From Clostridiales bacterium (GTDB taxonomy: Bacteria; Bacillota; Clostridia; Lachnospirales; Lachnospiraceae): a DNA stretch of 64,000 bases. The DNA lies in contig JAHAJA010000006.1 of NCBI GenBank assembly GCA_018372435.1, positions 124,001-188,000 of the forward strand. The letters are read 5' to 3'. Made by a program: the position numbers and the translations under genes. Position 1 is the first letter of the stretch, and every line of letters starts with the position of its first letter. Of this stretch, positions 1-8,472 are shown piece by piece. The notes under the pieces were generated by a model. The model was given only the letters and a program-made list of their open reading frames with translations. It was not told where the DNA came from and searched no databases.

Positions 1-1835
1 AACTCTTCGCTTGTCTTCATATAATCATTATCATTCAGAGCACTAGTTAATGCATTAATTTTTCCTACAAGGAGTTCTTTGGAATAATTGTTGATAGCAG
101 GTGCATCCTTTGCTGCAAGTTCTGTGCGTTGTATTGTTGCACTGTCAGATTCTTGTTCTTCTTTATTATACCCAAGCAACTCAAGGAGTTCATCTACTTC
201 AACATTTATTTTCTCTAATTGCTCGTCACCTATAAGATGTATTCTCTCTGTTTTTTCAATTTCGTCTAATGTATCCAATGATGCCAACTCCAAGCTAGTA
301 TATTGTAAATTGCATAATTTATTTAGACTTTTCACCACATCAAAGAATCTAGCAGATTCCTTTTTTAATAATTCCAAATCATTTTGTTCATTTTGATCTT
401 TATCAATATGACCTTGAAGTACTTTTTTAGCTACATCAACTATTTCATTATATAGATTTTTAATCTGATTCTGTTTCACCTCTTTTTCTTTTATCATTGT
501 TTGAACAATGACACCATTTTTTTCTATGTACTTCTGGGCTTCTGCTAAAACTTTCTCTTCTTCAACCAACCCAAAACTCTCAGAACCACATATTGGACAT
601 CTAGCTTCATTACTATTCTTCACACATTCTGAGCGAAATGTCATAATTATAGGTTTCTGTATTACCATTTCCGAAAGGAGTTTTAAAAGAGTATTCCCAT
701 CAGAAAGATTATCTATAGATTCATTCAGTTTCTTAACTTTTCCTTCTAAATTATCTATTTCTTTTTTTCTATCTTCCCATATTTTTTTTGTGAAATTGAG
801 GTTATTAAATCCATCAAGTTTCTCTACATAACGAGATATATTATCTTTTGTTATAATTATTTTTCGGTTCTCTGTCAATCTTTTATTAATTACTATTATA
901 CAATCATCATTTTGATCTAATCCAAGATTGATTGCCTTATTAATATCTTTCCCCTTCTCAGATAAGATTTTTTTTAATTCATTCAACTTAGTTATTATCT
1001 TTTCCGCTGTCTGATGTCGAACTTTTTTACGCAAGATTTCTGTCACGTGTGAATATCCACATGCATAAATAAGACTTTTCATTTTTTGCAAATCTTCTTC
1101 ATTTTTACCTTCCAAATTTATTTCTTCGCCTTCATAAAAATAAGTTTGCGGATAAGACATTAATGTGGGTCTATCCTGAAATTTTATTAACTTTTCCTGT
1201 AATTTTTCAATCTCACCTTCTAGCTTTTTCTCTCTTTCAATATAGTCCTCTTTTTTTCTACTAATATCACTAAGAAAAACTTCCAAATTTGCAGCAACGG
1301 TTTCCTGTTTTGAATAATCTGTTATAAACTCAGTGAACATTTCAGGCAAATCTTGACGCTTTTTATTTTGAATACCAAAAGATTTTTGAATATCACAAAA
1401 ATGAAGATTATAAAAATTATTATCAATATTTGTATCCAACCAGTCGCCTTCTACATGTGGTTTTCCATTTACAGTAACCACACTATTTTGTGGATTCAAT
1501 TCGTCTTTCTTTTGTTCACGACAAATAATATAACTCTCCTTGTGATCGAGAACTTTCACTTCAACCGTTATTTTTTCCTTATTGGCTGCTTTTTTATTCT
1601 TTAATATACCGTCTAAATTTTTCTTGCGTTCAGCATCATTTGTGCTTCTAGAATCATAGGAATTCTTCAGTCTTCCAATTGTTCCTGTAAGACACCACTC
1701 AATTGCATCAATAATTGTTGTTTTTCCAAGCCCATTTTGTGCAGATAAAAAAATAAATGATCTATCATTAAATATGAACTCTCTACTTTCTTTAAATCCT
1801 CTAAAATTAGTTATCTTAACTTTCTGAATGAGCAT
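1..1835 (-). CDS. SMC/Rad50-like AAA ATPase of a Lamassu/ABC-3C-type defence operon (partial)
   Basis: The reading frame opens at an ATG at 1835 and runs off the left edge without a stop, so at least 611 residues are present and the C-terminal Walker B half is missing. Residues 31-40 (SAQNGLGKTT) form a Walker A P-loop after an N-terminal 'KITNFRGF' strand typical of RecF/SMC ATPases. Long charged coiled-coil stretches follow, with a CPIC pair at residues 413-416 that matches a Rad50-type zinc hook. The start overlaps the end of the upstream middle gene by 20 nt and has a GAGGAG site 10 nt upstream. Order and overlaps (nuclease, small protein, SMC ATPase) match Lamassu LmuA-LmuC-LmuB and V. 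cholerae DdmABC, so this is the LmuB/DdmC-like sensor ATPase. A general RecN/SbcC-like repair ATPase is less likely because of the neighbours. Confidence 0.85.
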   Translation of the reverse strand, partial: MLIQKVKITNFRGFKESREFIFNDRSFIFLSAQNGLGKTTIIDAIEWCLTGTIGRLKNSYDSRSTNDAERKKNLDGILKNKKAANKEKITVEVKVLDHKESYIICREQKKDELNPQNSVVTVNGKPHVEGDWLDTNIDNNFYNLHFCDIQKSFGIQNKKRQDLPEMFTEFITDYSKQETVAANLEVFLSDISRKKEDYIEREKKLEGEIEKLQEKLIKFQDRPTLMSYPQTYFYEGEEINLEGKNEEDLQKMKSLIYACGYSHVTEILRKKVRHQTAEKIITKLNELKKILSEKGKDINKAINLGLDQNDDCIIVINKRLTENRKIIITKDNISRYVEKLDGFNNLNFTKKIWEDRKKEIDNLEGKVKKLNESIDNLSDGNTLLKLLSEMVIQKPIIMTFRSECVKNSNEARCPICGSESFGLVEEEKVLAEAQKYIEKNGVIVQTMIKEKEVKQNQIKNLYNEIVDVAKKVLQGHIDKDQNEQNDLELLKKESARFFDVVKSLNKLCNLQYTSLELASLDTLDEIEKTERIHLIGDEQLEKINVEVDELLELLGYNKEEQESDSATIQRTELAAKDAPAINNYSKELLVGKINALTSALNDNDYMKTSEE

Positions 1836-2463
1836 CTTTTAACCACTCCTCAATTATTTTATATTCATTCTCACTAAAAGACATCTTGAGAGTACCTGTT
1901 TTTACATTTTTTTCTTTCTTTCTTGGTGAATAAAGAAATTCCAAGTCACTTGGCTCGGGCATACATATACTTAATTCTTTAGCTATTTTTTCATCAACCC
2001 TAGAATCACCAACAGGGATTAGATAAAAAGGGATTTCTACTGCATCTTCGTCTGGTATTTCTATCTCACCTTCTGCATTCATTTCATAGGATAGAATTAA
2101 TTTTCTTGAAATATTTAATGATCCTTCTGCAGTTCGATCTATTATTTCTCCTGAACAAAGAATAATTTGAATAACATTATATTTGAGTTTCCTTAGCACT
2201 GACCTCTCATCAGAACCAAATACCATAAAGGAGCTGATTTTCTCATCCCATTCATTACATAACTTAGGAACATTCTGATTATCCCCGTTTAAAATTAAAA
2301 ACAACTCATCTCCATGAGCACTAATATAAATATCAAATACCTCTTTAGGAATCTCATTATCATCATCATAGAAGAAATTAATATATAGTTTTCTATCTAA
2401 TGCATCCTGCTTTCGCAAAATACTTTGGTATTTATATTTCTCAAATTGTTCTCTTAGTACCAT
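1816..2463 (-). CDS. Middle component (LmuC/DdmB-like) of Lamassu/ABC-3C-type system
   Basis: A protein of 215 residues, acidic, with no membrane segment and no catalytic motif that I recognise. An ATG at 2463 is preferred over the longer frame because GAAGGGAG lies 8-9 nt before it. This start overlaps the stop of the upstream nuclease gene by 10 nt, and its own end overlaps the ATPase gene by 20 nt, so the three are translationally coupled. In Lamassu and ABC-three-component systems a small protein of about this size sits between effector and ATPase and bridges them. That role is assigned here from position and size, not from a visible domain. Confidence 0.7.
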   Translation of the reverse strand: MVLREQFEKYKYQSILRKQDALDRKLYINFFYDDDNEIPKEVFDIYISAHGDELFLILNGDNQNVPKLCNEWDEKISSFMVFGSDERSVLRKLKYNVIQIILCSGEIIDRTAEGSLNISRKLILSYEMNAEGEIEIPDEDAVEIPFYLIPVGDSRVDEKIAKELSICMPEPSDLEFLYSPRKKEKNVKTGTLKMSFSENEYKIIEEWLKDAHSES

Positions 2464-4085
2464 CTTTCTTCTCCCTTCACACATTTCTGTGCAAAAATAC
2501 ATTTGTTACAGTCTTCAATAATATGCCATTCATCATCATCTATTCCTATACAACCCATACACTCCAGATAGAAAAATTCGCTGTCATCCCTAATATCTGA
2601 TATGCTTTCTAAATCTCTGATATTAGCAGGACTATATTGATAGTCAAATTTTCCTCTTATTCTACAATCGCCTCCTAAAAACCACTTTTTAGGCTTCAAC
2701 TCATACATCCTGGAATAAAAGTTCTTTCTCTTCTGCTTTCCTTCATCTGCATTCACAGATGGTAATATTACACTTTTCTTTACAAAATCCCTTTGTTGAA
2801 AATACAAACAAATATATTTCTTTTCTTCATCCACGACATAACTTCTTGGATCAAGTAAATCTCTATTTGAATTAAAATCAAATGCTTCCTGATTCATACA
2901 TATATTCAGTATAATTTTCCAAAAGTATTTCAAAAATACCCGAATTCCGGATATTGATTCAATTATCATTATACTTTGGTTCTTTGCAGATGATGTTATA
3001 AATTTTTTAACACTTTTTTCATTTTCATAACTAGTAGTATTTATTAGTTGATACTGACCTTCCTTTGTTCCTACCAATTCTACAAACCACTGTTTTGTAT
3101 TTTCATAAATCACAAGCAGAATTTCCTCCTGCTTATCTAACAAATTTGGATTCCCATCTAATATCTGAAAGTATGTATCTGTGACAATAGCTTCAATATA
3201 TAATGCTATATCTCTTTCTTGACTATCCTCAGACTTTTCCTGAATCAATTTCTTTAGTTGCGTTATAAACTCATCACGCATAATCTGCTTGTGATTCAAT
3301 GTTGTAATTCTCTCATCCTGTACATTTTCAGTTGTTGGCATTCGATCAAAAGTTTTCAAAATCATCATATAGGAAAGTCCAATTAAAATTTTTTCTCTAT
3401 TCTCATCATTCAAATGCGCCAGTATTGAATTGTCAAAATCAATATCTTTACTCAGTGAGTCCACAAGCATTTTACCTATTTGTTCTCTATACTCTTCAAG
3501 GTCCATTTTCTGATTAATAACATCGTATGCTTTATGATACTTCTCTAATTGTTCGTCCGATCCCCCCCAAGTAATAAGTGCATTTTCTCTATCAACCATA
3601 TTTAACTTCTTCGTTTCCAATTCATCTAAGGATAATATTGTTATATGATTTTCGCTTACCACCACCCATTTTTTTCCTGTTTCATAATTAGGTTTTTGTA
3701 TATCTTTAATGTTGAGACTATCATTTAACATATTAGGTTTTTTCTTTGGAGGAGAAAAAACATTTAAGACAGGAATAATTTTCTTAAATCCACCTTCTGA
3801 TGATAGTTTCAAATATTGACAATACATTTCTCTGTACACATCTTTATGCATACTAGCAGGAAATATAGAAGAATAGTACTTTGCCTGTATAATTTTACAA
3901 TTTCCATCATAATCTTCTACAGTAACATCCTCAATATACTCACAGAATATACGTTTGGTTTTTTCATTTATTAATTCTTCTATTGCAATTAAATTTTGAT
4001 AAACAAATCCACGTATACCTGAAGATGCATCACGATTTTTTTCCCCTATACTCCCTGTTATCAACGATTGATTTTTAGAATCCAT
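2454..4085 (-). CDS. Cap4-like nuclease effector (LmuA/DdmA-like) with C-terminal Cys cluster
   Basis: A 543-residue protein starting at an ATG at 4085; GGAAAGGAG lies upstream and the longer frame only adds residues that overlap this site. The N-terminal 120 residues show 'GIRGFVYQ', then an acidic 'EYIEDVTVEDYDG' and 'KIIQAKYY'. That is the E...D...QxK arrangement of the DUF4297/Cap4 PD-(D/E)xK nuclease domain. The middle is helical with no motif I know. The C-terminus carries CMGC and CNKCIFAQKC, a four- to five-cysteine cluster likely to bind zinc. It is first in the operon, as LmuA is in Lamassu. The nuclease would be activated by the SMC-like partner to degrade invading DNA or kill the cell; that role is inferred from the family. 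Confidence 0.75.
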   Translation of the reverse strand: MDSKNQSLITGSIGEKNRDASSGIRGFVYQNLIAIEELINEKTKRIFCEYIEDVTVEDYDGNCKIIQAKYYSSIFPASMHKDVYREMYCQYLKLSSEGGFKKIIPVLNVFSPPKKKPNMLNDSLNIKDIQKPNYETGKKWVVVSENHITILSLDELETKKLNMVDRENALITWGGSDEQLEKYHKAYDVINQKMDLEEYREQIGKMLVDSLSKDIDFDNSILAHLNDENREKILIGLSYMMILKTFDRMPTTENVQDERITTLNHKQIMRDEFITQLKKLIQEKSEDSQERDIALYIEAIVTDTYFQILDGNPNLLDKQEEILLVIYENTKQWFVELVGTKEGQYQLINTTSYENEKSVKKFITSSAKNQSIMIIESISGIRVFLKYFWKIILNICMNQEAFDFNSNRDLLDPRSYVVDEEKKYICLYFQQRDFVKKSVILPSVNADEGKQKRKNFYSRMYELKPKKWFLGGDCRIRGKFDYQYSPANIRDLESISDIRDDSEFFYLECMGCIGIDDDEWHIIEDCNKCIFAQKCVKGEERWY

Positions 4086-4323
4086 TTTGTACATCTCTCC
4101 TTTCCATATTTTATACATAATCAATTTTAATAATTTCTACTCCACCCAATTTTCATAAAAAGTTCTTATAATACAATCCTTTTTCAATTCTACTTAATTT
4201 GATATTAACTAAAGATATTATACCTAAATCCGTAATAAAATACCACTTTTTACTTTTTTCTTTTCAGAGTTATTAATTCCCTATAAATTACAAACCCAGT
4301 AGTAACCCTCAGAATATAAATAT

Positions 4324-4419
4324 ATTACGTATTACGTAAAATTACGTAAAAGATGCTCATTAAGGATAGTATTTACTATTTTATATAATTAGCGGGTAAT
4401 TAGCGCCATATAATTAGCG
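4324..4419. repeat. Two sets of short direct repeats in the divergent promoter region
   Basis: The 435-bp gap 4086-4520 separates the defence operon from the divergent DUF2971 gene and holds no gene. Within it ATTACGT occurs three times (4324, 4331, 4341) and TAATTAGCG three times (4386-4394, 4397-4405, 4411-4419). Spacing is 7-14 bp. Such clusters usually mark binding sites for a regulator shared by divergent genes; no protein is identified. Confidence 0.6.
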
Positions 4420-4520
4420 TTTGCTATACGTTAAAATATAGTATATAGTACTTATATAGTAAAATTTTCATAAGTAGTGCGATAGATTAACATAAAAAGT
4501 AAAAGAGAGGATAAAAACAA

Positions 4521-5390
4521 ATGAATAATGATGAAAAATTTGAATTATTAAATAGAATCTTGAGTAAAGAGAAGCTTAAAAGAAAAATGAAAGTATATAA
4601 ATTCATTGCACTAAATGACAAATCTTCTTCCGATATTACTAATTCAAAAGAATTAATAAATAAAATAATAATAGGAAATCAAATTCAATATACTTCAATC
4701 AAATGTTTAAATGATCCCGATGAATATTCCGTTTTACTTATGCATAATCTAGATGAGATTTTTAATGACAAATCAATTTCAATTATGCCCGAATATCTTT
4801 TAAACGGATTAACAAATGTAATTCGTCTAAATGATATTTCCCAACATATATATTCAACCAGTTTTGCTGAAACGAATGATTCTGTATTAATGTGGTCACA
4901 TTATGCAAACTGTCATAGAGGCTTTTGTGTAGAATATGAATTTGATTTATCTGATTGTATAAATAATACATCTGATTACACGCTTATTTACAGTCCTATT
5001 ATTTACATACCTCACCCTGCTATTATTCCAGAACTAATGGAAAAAGATATAGAAGATATTATTCAATCTCATGGTATTGATATATTACGCTTAGCATTTT
5101 TCAAAAATATACCTTGGCAATACGAAAATGAGTGGCGTCAATTATACATACCTAAAAGAGCTGCGGACAATAAAAATGGAAAATGTGATGTCTCTGTTAA
5201 TCATGGTTTCAAAGTATCAAACGTATATGCTGGAATAAACATGAATAGACATTTGATAAAATATCTTAGTGATTGTTGTAAATCTATAAAATTAGATTTG
5301 CAACAAATGAAGCAAGATTATTCAAAGGATAAAATTAATTATGTATCAAAACGTATAGATAAACGTACAATCGCCAAGATTGTCGAATAA
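4521..5390 (+). CDS. DUF2971 domain protein
   Basis: A 289-residue protein with the DUF2971 hallmarks: an early 'KVYKFIAL' strand, 'CLNDPDEY' (residues about 68-75), 'VLMWSHYANCHRGFCVEYE' near residues 120-138, and 'WQYENEWRQLYIP' near 200. GAGAGGAT lies about 8 nt before the ATG. The family is widespread and biochemically uncharacterised. It is often found as a lone gene near mobile or defence genes. Here it is divergent from the Lamassu-like operon and could share its promoter repeats. The conserved N-D-P, W-S-H-Y and E-W-R residues suggest an enzyme, but no activity can be named. It is AT-rich, like the neighbouring operon. Confidence 0.75.
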   Translation: MNNDEKFELLNRILSKEKLKRKMKVYKFIALNDKSSSDITNSKELINKIIIGNQIQYTSIKCLNDPDEYSVLLMHNLDEIFNDKSISIMPEYLLNGLTNVIRLNDISQHIYSTSFAETNDSVLMWSHYANCHRGFCVEYEFDLSDCINNTSDYTLIYSPIIYIPHPAIIPELMEKDIEDIIQSHGIDILRLAFFKNIPWQYENEWRQLYIPKRAADNKNGKCDVSVNHGFKVSNVYAGINMNRHLIKYLSDCCKSIKLDLQQMKQDYSKDKINYVSKRIDKRTIAKIVE

Positions 5391-5400
5391 TAAGATTCAA

Positions 5401-5604
5401 CAACATTCCCGAATATTTTCTTCATTACATACAACATTCCTCAACTTTTGTTTCAATTCACAACATTCCCTAACATTTCTTTCATAATAAATTGAAGAAA
5501 AAGTTAGGGAATAAAAGCCACATAAAAAAAGAAAGCCCCTATTTACGAGGCTTTCAACAACTGTTATTATATAATTAATTCCCTAACATTTATTTCAATC
5601 GACA
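5401..5604. repeat. Degenerate ~30-nt repeats 'CAACATTCC...'
   Basis: CAACATTCC recurs at 5401, 5432 and 5461 (periods 31 and 29 nt). A further TTCCCTAACATTTATTTCAAT copy follows near 5580, and an inverted GTTAGGGAAT lies near 5513. The copies directly follow the DUF2971 stop codon. They look like a short decayed tandem array; spacers are not conserved and there is no CRISPR-like length uniformity. Confidence 0.5.
5524..5555 (-). terminator. Intrinsic terminator (minus strand)
   Basis: GAAAGCC and GGCTTTC arms at 5531-5555 are followed, on the minus strand, by a run of seven T. It could end minus-strand transcripts from the decayed methyltransferase operon. Confidence 0.6.
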
Positions 5605-5624
5605 TCTTCTAAGTACCGTGCTGC

Positions 5625-5672
5625 CGAGGGACACAAATCTGGTAACATCAAGGGCACAAAACTGGTAAAATG
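5625..5672. repeat. Dispersed 48-bp repeat, copy A (IS-end-like)
   Basis: The 48 bp are 45/48 identical to 15641-15688. The core contains GACACAAATCTGGTAACAT followed by a second, similar GCACAAAACTGGTAAAATG. More divergent copies of the same motif lie at 5716-5734 and 5799-5819. Multiple short repeats of this type resemble the ends of IS21-family elements, but no transposase remains nearby. Confidence 0.55.
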
Positions 5673-5823
5673 CCGTGCATCTACTATTCAGGGTGCTCTA
5701 TCCAGTTAAAAAAGTGACACAAAAGTGTTAACATATTGCCTTTTATAATAACTCAACTATAAAAATTATCAATAAAAAACGGTAAAATGTTGTAATATGG
5801 ACACAAATGTGGTTAGATGTAAT

Positions 5824-6093
5824 TCATTTAATTAGTTTTACTGAATTTATATCGCTTCCATAAAGCGATGATATCGAATTTTCTTCAGAAATCCTAGTAT
5901 TGTAAGTAAATATCCTCCTCCACAACAACAATCGTAAAGGGAAATATCCGTCTTTTTATTGGAATATTGCAAACATCTTTCATAAATCTCCAAAGATAAT
6001 CTTACCGGGAAGGTGGTTTCACCACCTACATGATATAATACTCTTCCCTAGCGAAATCCTCATATTTACCATTTAATGTATTTTATATTCCAT
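5824..6093 (-). pseudogene. AviRa-like rRNA methyltransferase relic (frameshifted, truncated)
   Basis: An ATG at 6093 lies 7 nt after the stop of the upstream TrmH-like gene, with GGAGAATAA before it. Reading across three frames gives MEYKIH, NGKYEDFA, then RVLYHVGGETTFPVRLSLEI followed by YERC, then LYDCCCGGGYLLTILGFL, then ISSLYGSDIN. These correspond to the N-terminal part of the AviRa family of 23S rRNA methyltransferases (YEDFASGRVLY, FPVRL, a D-P/C-CCGGxYLLT SAM loop, GSDI). At least three single-base shifts and a premature stop at 5824 remove the rest. The family call rests on my memory of the motif order. Confidence 0.6.
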
Positions 6094-6099
6094 TATTTT

Positions 6100-6932
6100 T
6101 TATTCTCCATAATAAAGTTGCCTTTGCCTTGACGCCTCATAAAACATTACAGTTGCAGCGCATCCAACATTAAAGGAGGTGGCATAAGAAGATTCTGCCA
6201 TCGGAATGGTTGCTAAAATGTCACAACAGTCTTTAAATGTATTGCACAAGCCATCTGTTTCATTTCCTATCATGAATAATACGGGACCGGACAAATCCAA
6301 ATCATAAATAGGGTGTTCTTTATGGGCTGTAGTTCCTATTGTCTTAAAAGTTGGATATCGCCTTTTCATACAAGTTATAAAATCCAAAACTTTTTGAGTT
6401 TCAGGAACTCTGACTATCTGCATGTTAAAAAATGAACCCATAGATGAAACCACTACATCAGTATCGTATAAATCAAAGCATGTCCAGTTAAAATAAGACA
6501 CTCCACCCCCAGTGCATCGCAAGAACGGATGATTGTTCCGAGATTACCTTTATTCGAAGGTCTGTCAAATAATGCAATTACCGGATTATTTGACAATACT
6601 AATGCGTCCAAATCATCTGCACGCATACCAATGATAGCCATAATCTCTGACGTTTCTTCTTTGCCACTAAGCTCTTTCATCAATAATTCAGTAAGAATAA
6701 AGTTAATCTTAGTAGATGTACTGCTAATTATTCCTTTTGCCCAATCTGATAGGTTATTCTCATTGACATAGAGAAAAGATTTTATATTCCATCCTTTTAT
6801 TACTGCTTCATTTATATTACGTACCCCTTCTACAAGAAATTCTTGATATTTATAACGTTTATTTCTGTTATTTTTTAAAACCTCAAATTTTTGGTAAGTA
6901 GCATTTTTAGTAATAACTCTTTCTGTTCTCAT
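6100..6932 (-). pseudogene. TrmH/SpoU-family RNA 2'-O-methyltransferase, frameshifted (AviRb-like)
   Basis: Two overlapping frames make one SpoU methyltransferase of about 275 residues. The first (6453-6932) has the N-terminal substrate-binding domain and motif 1 'SNKGNLGTIIRSCDALGVE'. The second (6100-about 6480) resumes at 'FDLYDTDVVVSSMGSFF' and carries motif 2 'LFMIGNETDGL' and motif 3 'IPMAESSYATSFNVG'. The break lies near 6470-6480, where one base is missing between the LTGHA and DLYD codons. No slippery heptamer is evident, so a disabling frameshift is the simplest reading. It is followed within 7 nt by the AviRa-like relic, which suggests an AviRb-type partner from an antibiotic-resistance pair. 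Confidence 0.75.
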
Positions 6933-7090
6933 AGTTTATTTACCTTCCGGATTATTTAAGTAATCAGCAACATCAGGTATAAATACTTTAACAAGAAGTT
7001 ACTAATTCAATAATATTTGTAGACATATACAAAAATTATACCTCATATTTACAATTATGCAAATAAAAGTTATGGAATTCTATTCATTAG

Positions 7091-7411
7091 CTACCTATCT
7101 CTCCTAAAAGGGTCATTATTATTACAATAATTAAAACAATTCTTAGGAAATACAGATAAAATGAATGTAAACATAGGGTTTCTTTGTAAGTTCATATTAT
7201 CATTGTTTTTATAAAGATATTTCATGAGATTTTCCCATTTTGTATATTTATCTTTCATAAGTGTTATAGCTATATGAACCAAAATACTAAATCTATAACC
7301 ATAGTCTGTTTCGTCGGGAAATAATATATCGTTAATGTATTTGATATAGTTTAATATTTCATCGTCTGGATTAAGTTGGGTCAACTTTCTATCATTAAGC
7401 AAAAAAATCAC
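7091..7411 (-). CDS. Hypothetical protein, possibly a C-terminal remnant
   Basis: An open frame of up to 106 residues, helical and without known motifs. The first possible codon is a GTG inside the terminator hairpin at 7401-7438 and has no ribosome binding site, so the true start is uncertain or the frame is a remnant. The composition (many N, K, Y, D) matches real proteins of this genome rather than a random frame. I do not recognise it. Confidence 0.3.
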   Translation of the reverse strand: MIFLLNDRKLTQLNPDDEILNYIKYINDILFPDETDYGYRFSILVHIAITLMKDKYTKWENLMKYLYKNNDNMNLQRNPMFTFILSVFPKNCFNYCNNNDPFRRDR

Positions 7412-7438
7412 GACATGAATACTGTTCGTGATTTTTTT
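7401..7438. terminator. Bidirectional intrinsic terminator
   Basis: AATCACGA pairs with TCGTGATT across an 11-nt loop; A-tract and T-tract flank the stem. It ends the FGE-lipoprotein transcript on the minus strand. Confidence 0.75.
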
Positions 7439-7459
7439 GTTATTACTTGTTTCTTACCA

Positions 7460-8290
7460 TTACTTATTTCTACATACACGAAACCCTTGGTCAGAACCTA
7501 TACCATTCGGATCGAACTTACCACTATAAGAGATTTCGCAGCAGATCACATCTCCGATCCAACCGCCGCCCTTACACACTCGAAAATAACCACTATCGTA
7601 AACGTCGTCTTGAAACCAGTCCCAACACCATTCTCTTACATTCCCTGACATATCATAGATTCCTAACTCATTTGGTTTTTTTTCACCGACGGGTTTCGTA
7701 TTGTTATTGTTATTCTCGATGGCAGCCCAGGTCCAATCTCCTGATAAGTAGGTATCTCCAGCATTTCTCCAATACCATGCCACTTCGTCTGCGTTATTAT
7801 CACCACTATATCTATTATTTTTACTCAGTTGTCCTCCACTTGCAGCATATTCCCATTCTGCTTGAGTAGGTAATCGATAACCATTGGCTTCTTCATTCAT
7901 CGTTATAATCCATTTGATATTATCTACTTCATTTATATTATCTGGATCTTTCAGATTTTTGTCTATGTTGTAATAGGGTTCTAAGCCTTCTTTTTCACTT
8001 CTTTTGTTACAGTACTCAATGCAATCATACCAACTCACTGTGTCTACTGGAAGATTATTACCTGTAAAATTAGAAGGATTACTTCCCATTACATCAATCC
8101 ATTCTTGTTGGGTGACTTCATACTTACCAATATAAAAGTCTGTTATTGATATGCCGTCTTTATAATAATCGGATTCTGTGTTTATATAAGTTCCGCCTTC
8201 AACTAGCACTAGGCGATCAGCTTTATCGTTAGAACAAGCACAAATGAAAACTACAATTGACAATAAGAGTGAAACTAATAGTTTTTTCAT
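7460..8290 (-). CDS. Lipoprotein with formylglycine-generating-enzyme-like (SUMF1/FGE) domain
   Basis: A 276-residue protein with a lipoprotein signal (basic MKK, hydrophobic stretch, VFICAC lipobox with Cys about 19). The mature part is a SUMF1/FGE-sulfatase fold: 'FYIGKYEVTQQEW', 'PVDTVSWYDCIEYCNKRS', 'YRLPTQAEWEYAASGG', 'GIYDMSGNVREWCWDW' and the terminal 'GSDQGFRVCR'. AAGGAGAT lies before the ATG. Most bacterial members of this kind are not sulfatase activators; they act as surface or binding proteins, and the copper-binding cysteine pair of true FGE is not evident to me. It sits alone between a terminator and the GH11 xylanase gene. Confidence 0.85.
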   Translation of the reverse strand: MKKLLVSLLLSIVVFICACSNDKADRLVLVEGGTYINTESDYYKDGISITDFYIGKYEVTQQEWIDVMGSNPSNFTGNNLPVDTVSWYDCIEYCNKRSEKEGLEPYYNIDKNLKDPDNINEVDNIKWIITMNEEANGYRLPTQAEWEYAASGGQLSKNNRYSGDNNADEVAWYWRNAGDTYLSGDWTWAAIENNNNNTKPVGEKKPNELGIYDMSGNVREWCWDWFQDDVYDSGYFRVCKGGGWIGDVICCEISYSGKFDPNGIGSDQGFRVCRNK

Positions 8291-8472
8291 TTACTTATCT
8301 CCTTTAAACATAACTCTTCTGTATAGTTATATTGCTATTGTATGTAGGTAAGTATTGTGATGATAAAACAGACTAAAGTCTCAAGGCTGGTTAGTCTTTC
8401 TATACATTACAAAATTAAATCAAACAGTTCGGATGACTGCTTATTACCCAATAACAATTAACTTATGAATTG

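Noticed and set aside
88..831. Ser/Phe-rich plus-strand ORFs near the left edge
   Set aside because: They are antisense to the SMC-like ATPase frame, which is open for 611 codons with Walker A and zinc-hook motifs.
6470..6480. Programmed frameshift in the TrmH-like gene
   Set aside because: No slippery heptamer or downstream pseudoknot is evident, and the next gene of the pair is also broken, so plain decay is simpler.
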